A stretch of DNA of 64,000 bases from assembly GCA_934045905.1 (NCBI GenBank), contig OW203762.1, forward strand, positions 17,144,345 through 17,208,344. The letters run 5' to 3'. The notes under the pieces were generated by a model. The model was not told the origin of the DNA. It ran no database searches and saw only the letters and a list, made by a program, of their open reading frames with translations. Origin of the DNA: Leuctra nigra (taxonomy: Eukaryota > Arthropoda > Insecta > Plecoptera > Leuctridae). A program made the position numbers and the translations under genes. Positions 34,201-45,533 of the stretch are shown here, piece by piece. Numbering within the stretch: the stretch's first letter is position 1; every line of letters begins with the position of its first letter.

Positions 34201-36949
34201 TTCTGGGCCTTATTGTGTAATTTTAGGCATTATTCTAAGACAATACGAATACTCTCTGTCTCAATTATTCATTTATTGTGAAATCTCTAATTGCAACATT
34301 CGATTAATTTGAATTAAGTTTATCGACCCGCATTATTTGCGTAACACACCAGCAATGGTTGTCACATATTAATTAGTGTTGAAGAGAAACCGACTGTGTG
34401 TGCAAGTTGCAAGTACAACAGCGAGTGAAGTAAGATGTTGAATTCAAGCAGAGTTCCTGCGGCGGAGTGTCTCTTTGTTCTCCGCCAAGAGATGAGACCA
34501 CGCGTGATGTGCCACGCAACATTTAACCCTGCCAATATGGGACAAAACAGCCTCAGACAATTTATTACGGCTATTTTCATTCGTGGATTCGGGATTGTTA
34601 AAGCGGCTGCGCGAGGTCTATTATACGGGATAACAATGCTACCTGTACAGGGATTGAGGTACATTCGTGGACAAAAATATGGGCACTGCCGTTCTTTGAG
34701 TTTGGAGACAAGTTGGGTATCGACAATTCTGTAGATACATAAATTGGTTCGGTATCTTTGTTTTGTTATTTGTTTTGAGGAGGAATGTATTTTTATTTCA
34801 ATGAATAGTTTGAATATAACTAGAGAATATGAAAATATGGAATCACTTGCGACACTATAGATCACTATTGATTGATGTATATAAGTTTTGTGAACATGTT
34901 CTATGTAATTAATTAAATTGTATTATATTCTTATTGTGTTTCATTCGTAAAATATTAACACACGACGTCTCAAAATCGGGTTGCCCAGGCTCGAAATGCC
35001 GCATACAACATATTTCAACAAAATCCCACCATATGCCACCATTTGTGGTTCCATTATTAAATTAAAAAAACTTTTTTCAACGAAACGAAGGAAAATATGT
35101 CAGATATTCGGACATGCCCGATGAAAATGAAAAAATATTAACCAATGTTATATTTGAAAAAAATATCAGTAATGCATTGACGATACAACTATTGAAAAGT
35201 ACCTACTTTCGAGATTGAGGTTTGCCAAGGGGTGGAAATACCGAAGCAGAATCGGAAAGATTCTTCGGTTTTCTTTCTCTTTTTCTCGTATTGATGCGCT
35301 TTGACAATCAGGACCTCGTGCAAGCTCGAAGCCGTGTTTACTGCTTCAATCTGCTTCAATCTGGTATTGTGCTCAACCACGTCACAGGGAATGCCGTAAA
35401 ATAGTCACTCGGGGATATTAGGTCAACGAATCGATCCAAATATACTTACAGAAATAAGTTCAAGAAGAAGCTTCAAATATCACTCAACTATTAGAAAATT
35501 TTGCATTAATTTTTCTTTGTTCTAAAATGTAATATATTTAAATTGAATTCATATTAAACTCTCAAGAAGAGTTTAATCTGGCTATAATCATCACATACTA
35601 CTACCGTTGCTACTACACACGTACACCCACCTCCAAGTGTTCCTACCGGTTTATATGTGTGATCTTATGAGAAACACAGTATGAACACTTGGAGGTGGGT
35701 GTACGCTACAATGTGTATCAAAAATATATCTACAAAATATTTTTCTTTTCAAATTAAAACTAACAAATTCTCACAGTGAGGGTTTTTGTACCGTTGAGGA
35801 ATACTTAAATATGTAAGATTCGTTCAAGATTCAGGTTGAATTTGAAAAATAATGTTATTGACTTTGTATTATTTTTATAATAATTTTATTATCATTACAT
35901 TTGTCATTTTTGTTTGTGAATTGACAAGTATTATCCAAATAGGTTTTATTTATTCCCTTGTGTGTACTTTATCGACTTGGCATTTTTACTTCATTTAGCA
36001 ACATAATGCTCGCCTAAATATATTAAAATACGATTAAAAAATACATTATTCTTATTGAGATGAAGTCACCCGAACCTAATATGTTAATATTTATACGGTA
36101 AAACGTGTTAGTAGCATCACAGTGTTTGGTGTAGTTTATAACTTGGCTGAGTGCTGCAACCGCACCCTAAATAAATATATTATATTCTCGGCAATTTCAT
36201 TCTGTATCCACCTGAGGGAAATTAAAACTGTTTTCCACAATCACATGATCAGAACCCGACGTGTGTACACAATTCCCTCTACAAACACAAATATAATGAC
36301 AGTAAAATATAGGAAATAGGGAATCTCGGTCATAGTAAAGCATCATGCGATATTCTTTCTTATTCTGAAAACAATGCTTTATTTACAGTACAAAGTGTTG
36401 CATACATTTCTCTCTCCAGATGTTTCCTTGATTATTGGCTCTTCATTGGACTGATTTACTGTATTCAACCCAAAATCATGCAATCATGTCCGCAATAAAC
36501 CTGGAATCGAAACGTTCGCAATGAAATCGACGCTTTACGATAAAAGCAGTATAACTCCCAGGCAGTTGTTTGGATTAAAATCATGAAATTGCATAGCATT
36601 TGCAACGAGTCGACTGTTTTATGAACAGATTTCAAGACTAGATTGTAAACGATTGTGGCAATTGTTGAGCTTAGGACGGCGGGGTTTAAATACACGGCTG
36701 TTTACAAACGTCGTTCTTGGAAAGCTCGGGTAATTGTGTAGGGAAGTTGGTGGTGAAATGTACAGGGGGCTGGAAGCAATTACCTACATGCTAAAGCGTA
36801 AAGCAAGTGTAATCAGAATAGACGTTACCTCTAAGAGAGAAAACTTTATTGATGTTTTTGTCTGTAAAATACCTAACATTGTACGAATAGAGAAACATAA
36901 TACAGTAAAAACTCACTAATTGCAAATCATTGTACAAATAAGATTACTC
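34201..36949. other. Non-coding stretch with one longer open frame
   Basis: 34362-34865 is open for 167 codons on the minus strand and is partly overlapped by a 99-codon plus-strand frame (34435-34734). This is the longest open frame here outside repeats and the LINE. The translation shows no domain, signal peptide or family I recognise. Chance openness or an old element are both possible. I do not call a gene. Confidence 0.35.
35621..35704. repeat. Perfect 22-bp inverted repeat (hairpin)
   Basis: 35621-35642 (beginning GTACACCCACCTCC) and 35683-35704 are exact inverse complements around a 40-bp spacer. The arms are GC-rich in an AT-rich setting. Confidence 0.85.
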
Positions 36950-37201
36950 AACCTCAGAGGTAAAAGGGCATGAAGTCCATTTCAATTATTCTTGATGTGA
37001 GCTCATAAACCAGTATTTCTGATTTCTTCCAATAGTATTTGTAATGGTGACACGAGTCATTGTGTGTTAGATAATACGTACTTCAATATAACTGCGGTTT
37101 TGGCATCAGTCAAATGGAGATTGATAGAGCTTGATTACATAATTACAAAAGTGTGCGCAAAACCGAGAAAGTGGACATCAGGCTTTGTCCCTCTGAGGTA
37201 A
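36950..37201. mobile_element. MITE with CTCAGAGGTA ends
   Basis: The left end ACCTCAGAGGTAAAAGGG...AAGTCCATTTC is mirrored by the right end GAAAGTGGACATC...CCCTCTGAGGT. It is the same family as 45304-45533 and the solo end at 49305. About 250 bp, non-coding. Confidence 0.65.
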
Positions 37202-39014
37202 AGAGATTGTCATCTTAAGTGAGCAGGTAATTGGATAAGTTCAATACTGACAAAACTTCATAAAACACCAACCAATATTTCAATCTTTCCAAACTGCAAT
37301 CCGCAGATAAAAGTTCATATAAAATGTATCACCCAATAGAATTTATTGAGATTTGGGGCAGTCGAAGTCGTTTCGATAAGTCGGCACCCATGTTTATCTA
37401 AGTTCATCGATTTACCTAAATATTATCAAAGTGTAAATCTTTATTCTCAGAACCGTTTCAACGTGATTTGCAGAAAAATTGCTTTCATAGTTTGAATTAG
37501 TTTGTTGAACAGAAATAGTATACTCTACTTGAAAATTACTAACATCATATTTTCTTTTTAAAGTCTTTAAATCTGATATAAAAATCTTCTAAAATTCTTC
37601 GTTTGAAACAATTTTATTACAAATTTTCACCAAAAGTACAAAGGAGTAAAGATTTAAACAGAAGAAAGAGCAAAAAGTGTTCAAACTGAGACGCTAATTT
37701 TAATCACAATTGGAATAAAACATCATTATTATACTCAAAATGGGCGACTTATGAAACGACTAACAAGAACAAAATGATGACGTCTTCCAGAAAGTCAAAT
37801 AACATGCGTAATTATTTATCACTGAGAAGGAATATCATAAGCGATGTTAAAAGCCTCTTAAAAGCTTGTTAGGACTTGCGACGTAAGTTTTGCCTGTTTG
37901 TTTTGTACTGCGCAAGGACAAGGTGTGACCCACGGTCGGAGTATAATCTTCTCTCGTTGTAATGTTGATATTAAAGTCTTTACCGCTCAATCCGGCTCTT
38001 CCATGCAGTAATAATGCGAGAGGGCTGTGCAAACATAGAGAGAGAAGGGGTTAGTCATAAACGCACCGTATCTTGATCTTCATCGACCGAATTTCCTCGT
38101 CTCAAACCCGCACAACACGGGTATGTATTGAGCTAAAATATAATCTAGAAAAGGGTGAATATGGACGATGAAGTGAAAATAATTATTGGATGACTTGAAC
38201 TAATCAATAGTAAAAACAATAGAATATCGATACAATCGTGATCAAATTGAATATCGAAAGTGTAGTACAAGACTTGGGTACAATGTATGGTGTGAAGTGA
38301 AAGGGGTATGAAAGGGGTTGTTTTCGATACCTAAATGCAGCGGCGAAAAGAAAAATGCGCTTATCGAATATTCGTAAACCGTGAAGTGACTTCCCATCCT
38401 TATTAATAATGTATAGTTCGTTAAATATTACTGCTGTCGAATGTTTTTGAGCGCTTAGAAATATAAGGACAAAGTTAAGCGAACGTGTTGATAAGCGAGC
38501 ATTCAAATACAAGGAAGACCTTGATTTTGACTACAGTTTTTCTTTCAGATTATTCATAAGAAAAGCGGAGTTTAAACTGAAAATCTTTTTTCCGGTGAAA
38601 CCAAGAGACTGACCGTGCTAGAAGTCAATAGATGTACGAAACGAACAGAATAGTACAGAGAATCTCTGCTCGTCTAACTTTTTTGTCACAGTTCTTTGCT
38701 AAATCTAGTAAAAAGTCCTGCGTACATCTTGCCTGCACCTGGGAAGTTCCCTCTCCTCATTCCTTAACACTCACTCGTCTACTCTCCTCGAGACATGCAA
38801 ATGAGAAGCTATTAGACCATCTCACGAGAGCATTTTCACTCAGTTAAAATTAACATTTCAGTCCGTCTTTGAGTGTGTCTGATGTCCCCCCCCCTCCCCC
38901 TCCCCGACCTCTTAGGTGACGCAAAATCACGTCCCGAATCATCGTGTTAATAGAATCCGTTCCTTACCAACTCAAATCCCTTATATCACTTGTTTAGTAT
39001 TTATACTAAACAAC
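37202..39014. other. Non-coding stretch
   Basis: Contains a Helitron-like 3'-end scrap near 38478-38512 (GTGTTGATAAGCGAGCATTC) and a C-rich run at about 38886-38908. No gene supported. Confidence 0.4.
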
Positions 39015-39300
39015 AGAACCGGAACAGGTTGGGTGAGTGGTTAACGCTCTGAACTTGTATTCCGGAGGCCCGGGTTCGATTCCCGCGGCCGTCCTTCCTG
39101 ACTGGGTTTTTTCCGTGGGTTTCCCTCAGTCGACAGGCAAATCGTGGAAGATACCCTACTATTAGGCCACGAACGCCTCCTTCCCACCTTCCATCCTTAC
39201 CTACTCTTCACCATCATCTCCCAATCATCATCATAATCATTCATCCGTCGCCATTAGCCTCGCTGCAGAACAGTACGACGTTAAGCCCCAGACAAAAAAA
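39015..39300 (+). mobile_element. tRNA-derived SINE, best-preserved copy
   Basis: The head resembles a tRNA with both pol III promoter boxes: A box TGGGTGAGTGGTTAACG at 39030 and B box GGTTCGATTCC at 39072, about 40 bases apart. The body follows with CGGCCGTCCTTCCTGACTGG, a CCTCAGTCGACAGGC segment, GGCCACGAACGCCTCC, a CCACCTTCCATCC segment, a CATCAT-rich stretch and the tail CGACGTTAAGCCCCAGAC plus an A run. At least four weaker copies of the same body lie in this window (13009, 13936, 21753, 42915). This is a SINE, not a tRNA gene: the 3' half of the cloverleaf merges into the body. Confidence 0.85.
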
Positions 39301-39970
39301 TATATGATATATTGCAAAATTAAATTGTAATTTTGTAGAGATTTTGACGGATTGTTTTCAAAGATTTAGTTCACTTTCATATGTTGGCTTGTTATAAAGT
39401 TTGCAGAATTATTCCTACAGTCTCGTAAAACATTACATCTGGAAACGGAACTTATAAACTTACTGGTAATAATGAGCTGATAAGAGTGGTTTCGTAGACT
39501 CTTGGAGATATTTGCATTTTCTCTTAAACTACGACAAACCCTTAAAGTAGCACCTTCCATGGAACATATTCATTTTAAATGGACAGAGAGTGGCAACGAA
39601 GACCGCATATATCATGTATTTCCTGGACTCTGGGAATGGTCATGTCAGTCTGTTACTGACCAAAAACTACGTCATGCAGGCGTTCAATTTATTTTTGAGT
39701 GTCTAAATGTATATATGTATAAACCAATAAAATAAATGCTCTTGAATCGGGAAAATGCGCACAAAATTCAAAAGCTAATTTAATCCACGTTGACTGTCTC
39801 TTAAATGATTGATGAAATGATATTATTTTCAGACGTTAACTGAATTGAAGTAATAAACGAGCATCAATTTTAAAATTGAGGGAGAGCTTTTATGAAGATT
39901 GAGGTAATCTTTTTGATAAAGCCAGCAGCGAATTCAAAAGACATTCTCTTTCTTATTGCTCCTTCTCTAC
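39301..39970. other. Non-coding stretch
   Basis: No gene supported. Opposite-strand frames near 39366-39735 (64-77 codons) match nothing I recognise. Confidence 0.4.
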
Positions 39971-41624
39971 TAGTCCGGAGTCTAAGCTGCAAAAAGGGGC
40001 CTAACCCACCACAAATTGCAACAGAAGGTTTTTTGATGTTAATCGATTCATAAAAATGCCCTCTATAACATATCAAAAGGTCTCCGAAATTTCATTAGGG
40101 TGGGTGGGCCAAAATGTAAAATTGGTCAAAAAGCCATTGTTGTCATTATCAAACAATCAAATTATATCAACCTAGTCGAGTAGCATATCAAATGAAAGCT
40201 TAATAAAATAAAAATTAATAAAAATATATATCACTATTATTAAGTTGATACAGGGGTCAAAAGGGGTCAAAAAGTGATCAAAATCTAATTTCTGAAGTGT
40301 TCCAGGACAAATGTGACATCTTCATCCCTAATAAAGATAATAACATACTTTTTTACAATAATCGATCCAAAATGAATGTGTTTATAACATATAAAAAGTT
40401 CTCTAAAATTCTTAAAACATGAGTGGGCAAATGAATCTGTCAAATAGTTTCAATGGGCGATTTTTATTTTTGAGTGCAAAGTCTAAGATTAAACCAATTT
40501 CCTAAATCACCACTATTTATAAAACAAAGTTTTTGATGTGAAACGATACATAACAATACCATATAAAACATATCAAAAGTTCTCCAAATTTTGATTAGGG
40601 TGGAAGGGCCAAATTTTGAAATTTTGAAATAACTCAATGTTGTCATTATCAAATTATTAAATTATATCAACCTAGTCGAGTAGCATATCAAATGAAAGCT
40701 TATGATTAGTACAACAAATTAAAACAAATATGACCATTAAAAAGGTCATCCAAAGGTCATAAGAGGCCAAAACGTGGTAAAATTTCCAATTATTTGGCGT
40801 CCAAGGACAATTGCCATTATGTCATCGTTAATAAAAGTAAATATTATACTTTTAGACACCAATCAATCCAAAATTAAATATATTATAACATATAAAAAAT
40901 TCACTAAAATCGTTAACCGTGGGTGATCCAATTAACTTTAAATTCAATTTCAAAATTGCGATATTTTGGTGAAGGAAAAATCGAACGTATTGTATAAAAT
41001 TATGGATTATATGTATATTTACGTTTAAATATGAAAAAATAATATAATTAGACAAACACTACCACATTTAGTGTAAAAAACCAACGTATATGTATATTCA
41101 GAACGATTACGGTTTAATCTTAGACTTTGCACTCAAAAATAAAAATCGCCCATTGAAACTATTTGACAGATTCATTTGCCCACTCATGTTTTAAGAATTT
41201 GGGAGAACTTTTTATATGTTATAAACACATTCATTTTGGATCGATTGGTGCAAAAAGTATGTTATTATCTTTATTAGGGATGACGATATCACATTTGTCC
41301 TGGAACACTTCAGAAATGAGATTTTGACCACTTTTTTACCCCTTTTGACCCCTGTATCAACTTAATAATAGTGATATATATTTTTATTAATTTTTATTTT
41401 ATTAAGCTTTCATTTGATATGCTACTCGACTAGGTTGATATAATTTAATTGTTTGATAATGACAACAATGGCTTTTTGACAAATTTGGCATTTTGGCCCA
41501 CCTACACTGATGAAATTTTGGAGAACTTTTGATATGTTATAGAGGGCATTTTTATGAATCGATTAACATCAAAAAACCTTCTGTTGCAATCACTGATGGG
41601 TCAAAGTGTTTAGACTCTGGACTA
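39971..41624. mobile_element. Foldback element, about 530-bp arms
   Basis: The left arm from TAGTCCGGAGTCTAA (39971) to about 40500 is mirrored by the right arm from about 41108 to TTAGACTCTGGACTA (41624). Arms share GTTTTTTGATGTTAATCG, CAACCTAGTCGAGTAGC, a CAGGGGTCAAAAGG stretch and a CAATGGGCGATTTTTATTTT stretch. Between the arms, 40520-40950 is a diverged direct copy of the left arm, also with the CAACCTAGTCGAGTAGC box. No protein frame. Outer ends match only for about 15 bases and no clear target duplication is seen. Confidence 0.85.
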
Positions 41625-41671
41625 TACTTCTAACTGCCCTGTTTCAGTTGAAGAAGATGAAGGTAGGCTTA

Positions 41672-41915
41672 GGCCGGGTAGGACGAACTGTGGATTAAGT
41701 TAACTATCGATGGTTATACCTCAATCATACTATATGAAAGATAATCTCTGTTAAATATTTAATCTCCATTAAGTCACCATGTGAATGCATGTTAGTTAAC
41801 TTTGATTACGTTAAGACATAACAGAGTTTCAGGAACTCGATTATCTTTTAACAGAGAAAATATCATAATAAATTCAAAAGGATTTACTAATTTCTACTAT
41901 TGGTCCTACCCGGCC
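41672..41915. mobile_element. PIF/Harbinger-like MITE
   Basis: A 244-bp element with 13-bp terminal inverted repeats GGCCGGGTAGGAC / GTCCTACCCGGCC, flanked by TTA at 41669-41671 and 41916-41918. A 3-bp TTA duplication fits PIF/Harbinger target choice, which is known for that superfamily. The assignment is inferred because no transposase is present. Confidence 0.75.
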
Positions 41916-41918
41916 TTA

Positions 41919-42914
41919 GAAGAAAATTCGGTACCAATGACATAACAGCTAATATCTATGGAAAGCTCATAATTACCTAAATTCTTGAGAGTATGCTCTC
42001 TCACCAAAAAAGGAGTGAAATAAAAAGATTAACTACGTCAGGGTACTCTAGGGTACGACAACCCTGAACAACCCTGGACACCCCTGAAGCCAAGCTACTT
42101 ATTACTCGATGGTGTTCATTAAAGCAGCAGGGGTGACCAGTGTTCATCACATTAATAGTAGAAAATGACATGGACAAGCCTGAAGTTACACCTGTCTTTC
42201 TAGCAGCAGGGGTGCCCAAGATCTCTGATCCCAATGCTGTCACCACTACTGCTGCGAGTTAGGGATGTCCACCTGAGCTCTGGACACCCCTGCTGCTATA
42301 ATGAGTGGTGTCATTTGGCTGTGTCTGCCAATGCGCTACGTAGAGGCCCGGGCATGGAGCTGAGCGCTCGCCGAGGCGCCGAGCAGCATTTATAGTCGCT
42401 AGCCGCGGAGATGAGAGGAGAAACCACGCGAGAGACAGCATAGCACTTCACGTGTTCTTACATGAATCGCGACTCGCCAGTTTAGACTGGATAACAGCGA
42501 AGAAGGGGGGTGTTGGAGTCACACGATTTTCGTTCGACAATCGCGAAAAGAGCTCAATTTGTTAATCTCAATAAACTTCAATAATCTTTATTCGATTGTC
42601 GTGCTACTTAGTACCTCTCAGAGGGCTGCAGTTATAATGATTAGATGGAGAGACAACGCTGTCAAATCGTAACTTGTCACGATTTATGGGCACCTTACAC
42701 TTATAAAACTAACGCTTAATGACCAGGAGCTGATCACGATTCTATGGTTTGTCATTACCACCACAAATGTATTTTATGTTTTATTTCTACAGCGCACATT
42801 GATGATTGTGTACACAAGAGATAGTTTTGAAGTTTATCTCTACTAGACTATAGGATGATCTTTTATTTTCTTCGTAGTTATAACTTCGTACGTTTCTGTA
42901 ACTAGGTTAATGTT
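41919..42914. other. Non-coding stretch
   Basis: 42040-42420 is richer in GC, with repeated ACACCCCTG / GGGGTG phrases (about 42080, 42130, 42210, 42285). It has no supported frame beyond 81 codons. Confidence 0.4.
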
Positions 42915-42921
42915 TATTATT

Positions 42922-42959
<38 letters not shown>

Positions 42960-43100
42960 AAGGAATAAGTAAGGATGCATGGGGAGGTGGCGGTCGTGGC
43001 CTATTACAAGGGATTGTTCCCAGCGTCTCTCGACTGAGGAAAAGCATGAAACATCCTCAGTCACGAAGGACGAGCCCGATGTCTCCGGAGTGCAAGTTTT
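42915..43100 (-). mobile_element. SINE fragment with (ATG)n tail
   Basis: On the minus strand it reads TCCTTCGTGACTGAGG, CCTCAGTCGAGAG, CTGGGAAC and GGCCACGACCGCC, then a CATCAT microsatellite (about 42922-42960). It is colinear with the body of the SINE at 39015. The head with the pol III boxes is lost. Confidence 0.65.
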
Positions 43101-43728
43101 AAATTTATTTAAATCTTAAATGATAAGAGAAGAGCTGCAAATTAAAAGTATTTGTAGGAATAATCAATTTAATTTCCGAGGTAGAAGGACCGATGTCCAT
43201 TTTCTCGCTTTCACACAATTGGAAATACATTTGTGAGATTTCAATTGTTTGCAACTTTTAATTAATTGATTACGTATACAGAGTTTTATGTCAAGAGTCT
43301 ATTATTTGTGTATGCAAACTGTGACATTTGAGCAACAGAGAAAGTAATAAATAGCCAAGAGGAGTCGATGTAAATTCTGCTTCATCAAGAAACTTGCCAT
43401 CATAGCATACATATTCAGATATTCAGGCAAAGCAAGACAGTTTCAGGTAAAGGTCACTGTGATTCCGAAGTTACGTACGTACTTCTGACATCGCGTAACG
43501 AACCACGTAACCACGGATTCACGGCCACATTTTCAACGTACTTCTCCAAATACAACCCGTGCTAGAAACCTTGGCTACTCTCACTTTCATTTATAATCTC
43601 ATTCTACCCACGCTCCCCCCTTGGCCCACAACCATTTCGCAGCCCGGTTTCATTATTAAAATTAAAATTCCGCAGGATAATGATAAAAGCGTTTGGAATC
43701 GCTGCGGGTTTTTTGTTTTCCGTGCGCG
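43101..43728. other. Non-coding stretch
   Basis: A CGAGGTAGAAGGACCGATGTCC scrap near 43177 resembles the CTCAGAGGTAGAAGG MITE end. No gene supported. Confidence 0.4.
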
Positions 43729-44840
43729 AGATGCGTCCCGGCGCCACACGGCGTCGGCGTCGTGATCTTGTAACAATGAGACCCGTGCAAGACGCGTGGT
43801 ATGACGCGACGATGACGATCTAGAAGGACGACGGGAACATCGCGAGGATGCGTCCCGGCGCCAGACGACGTCGTGATCTTGTAACAATAAGACCCGTGCA
43901 AGACGCGAGGAATGATGCGACGATGACGATCTAGAAGGACGACGGGAACATCGCGAGGATGCGTCCCGGCGCCAGACGACGTCGTGATCTTGTAACAATG
44001 AGACCCGTGCAAGACGCGTGGTATGACGCGACGATGACGATCTAGAAGGACGACGGGAACATCGCGAGGATGCGTCCCGGCGCCAGACGACGTCGTGATC
44101 TTGTAACAATGAGACCCGTGCAAGACGCGAGGAATGACGCGACGATGACGATCTAGAAGGACGACGGGAACATCGCGAGGATGCGTCCCGGCGCCAGACG
44201 ACGTCGTGATCTTGTAACAATGAGACCCGTGCAAGACGCATGGAATGACGCGTCGATGACGATCTAGAAGGACGACGGGAACATCGCGAGGATGCGTCCA
44301 CGGCGCCACACGGCGTCGTGATCTTGTAACAATGAGACCCGTGCAAGACGCGTGGCATGACGCGACGATGACGATCTAGAAGGACGACGGGAACATCGCG
44401 AGGATGCGTCCCGGCGCCAGACGACGTCGTGATCTTGTAACAATGAGACCCGTGCAAGACGCATGGAATGACGCGACGATGACGATCTAGAAGGACGACG
44501 GGAACATCGCGAGGATGCGTCCCGGCGCCAGACGGCGTCGTGATCTTGTAACAATGAGACCCGTGCAAGACGCATGGAATGACGCGACGATGACGATCTA
44601 GAAGGACGACGGGAACATCGCGAGGATGCGTCCCGGCGCCAGACGACGTCGTGATCTTGTAACAATGAGACCCGTGCAAGACGCGTGGCATGACGCGACG
44701 ATGACGATCTAGAAGGACGACGGGAACATCGCGAGGATGCGTCCCGGCGCCAGACGGCGTCGTGATCTTGTAACAATGAGACCCGTGCAAGACGCGTGGA
44801 ATGACGCGTCGATGACGATCTAGAAGGACGACGGGAACAT
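43729..44840. repeat. 111-bp GC-rich tandem array, 10 copies
   Basis: Units run GATGCGTCCCGGCGCCAGAC ... TGACGATCTAGAAGGACGAC ... ACATCGCGAG with 111-bp spacing (43847, 43958 and onward). The first unit has six extra bases (a second GGCGTC) and the unit near 44297 has one extra base. Since 111 is 3 x 37 and the minus strand lacks stops in two frames, long minus-strand frames result (43591-44901, 436 codons; also 44264-44917 and 43662-44309). In one frame the 37-residue repeat begins DVPVVLLDRHRR. The one-base insertion switches the longest frame from one repeat peptide to another. I see no domain, start context or splice evidence, so I treat it as a minisatellite with incidental openness. Confidence 0.85.
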
Positions 44841-45303
44841 CTGGTGGGGAGAGGACGACATTTGCTTGGCGGTCTTCCAGCAGGGACACGATGATTTTCA
44901 CGTCCGGGGCACAACACTCCGCGGAATTCCGGCCAAGAAAATGTGATACCCGGCCATTTTTACTATAATGCTACTTTTGAATTAATAATAGATCACTGGG
45001 TCATGGATTGAGCTAATTTACATCGAGCTAGAGTTAAAAGAAGACTCCTTTGAGTCTAGCGAACTGTGAAGCCATTTTCAACACAATTATTAAACACTGG
45101 AGATATTTTTATCACTGTACGAGTATTTTGTGGTCGCCACTAAATTCTTAAAATGTCTCATTCAAAGCTATTTAGTAGGTATATTTTCTAAAACCATGGC
45201 CCGTGGGAAGATTAACTAATTGATACGATTGGTTTTAACCATTCAAATAAATCAGTTTAATTATGTTTATAAGAAATTGTATCGATAAAAACTGTATGTT
45301 TGT
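44841..45303. other. Non-coding stretch
   Basis: The first about 100 bases after the array stay GC-richer and contribute the N-terminal part of the open minus-strand frame. The rest is AT-rich with no gene. Confidence 0.4.
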
Positions 45304-45533
45304 ACCTCAGAGGTAGAAGGCCGGAGGGCATTTTCTCGATATCGCCTTGCATACTTTTCAAATGATGAAAGAAGCTCAATCAATAAGTCAATAACTAAAG
45401 TTTTATTGAAGTATTCTATTACACATTTACTCATGGCGCCATTACAAATAATGGTTGAATGAAGGCAGAATGACGGTTTTAGCATACTTCAAGAACCATT
45501 CAAATGGACTTCCGGCTTTCTACCTCTGAGATA
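45304..45533. mobile_element. MITE with CTCAGAGGTAGAA ends
   Basis: The left end TACCTCAGAGGTAGAAGGCC is mirrored by the right end GGCTTTCTACCTCTGAGATA. Each is bounded by TGTA or its complement, which would allow a TA duplication as in Tc1/mariner-type insertion, but this is not certain. About 230 bp, non-coding. Confidence 0.7.

Noticed and set aside
34362..34865. 167-codon minus-strand open frame
   Set aside because: No recognisable domain, an overlapping plus-strand frame, and no splice or promoter support. Kept only as a remark.
39030..39090. tRNA gene
   Set aside because: A and B boxes are good, but the cloverleaf does not close and the sequence continues into a repeated SINE body.
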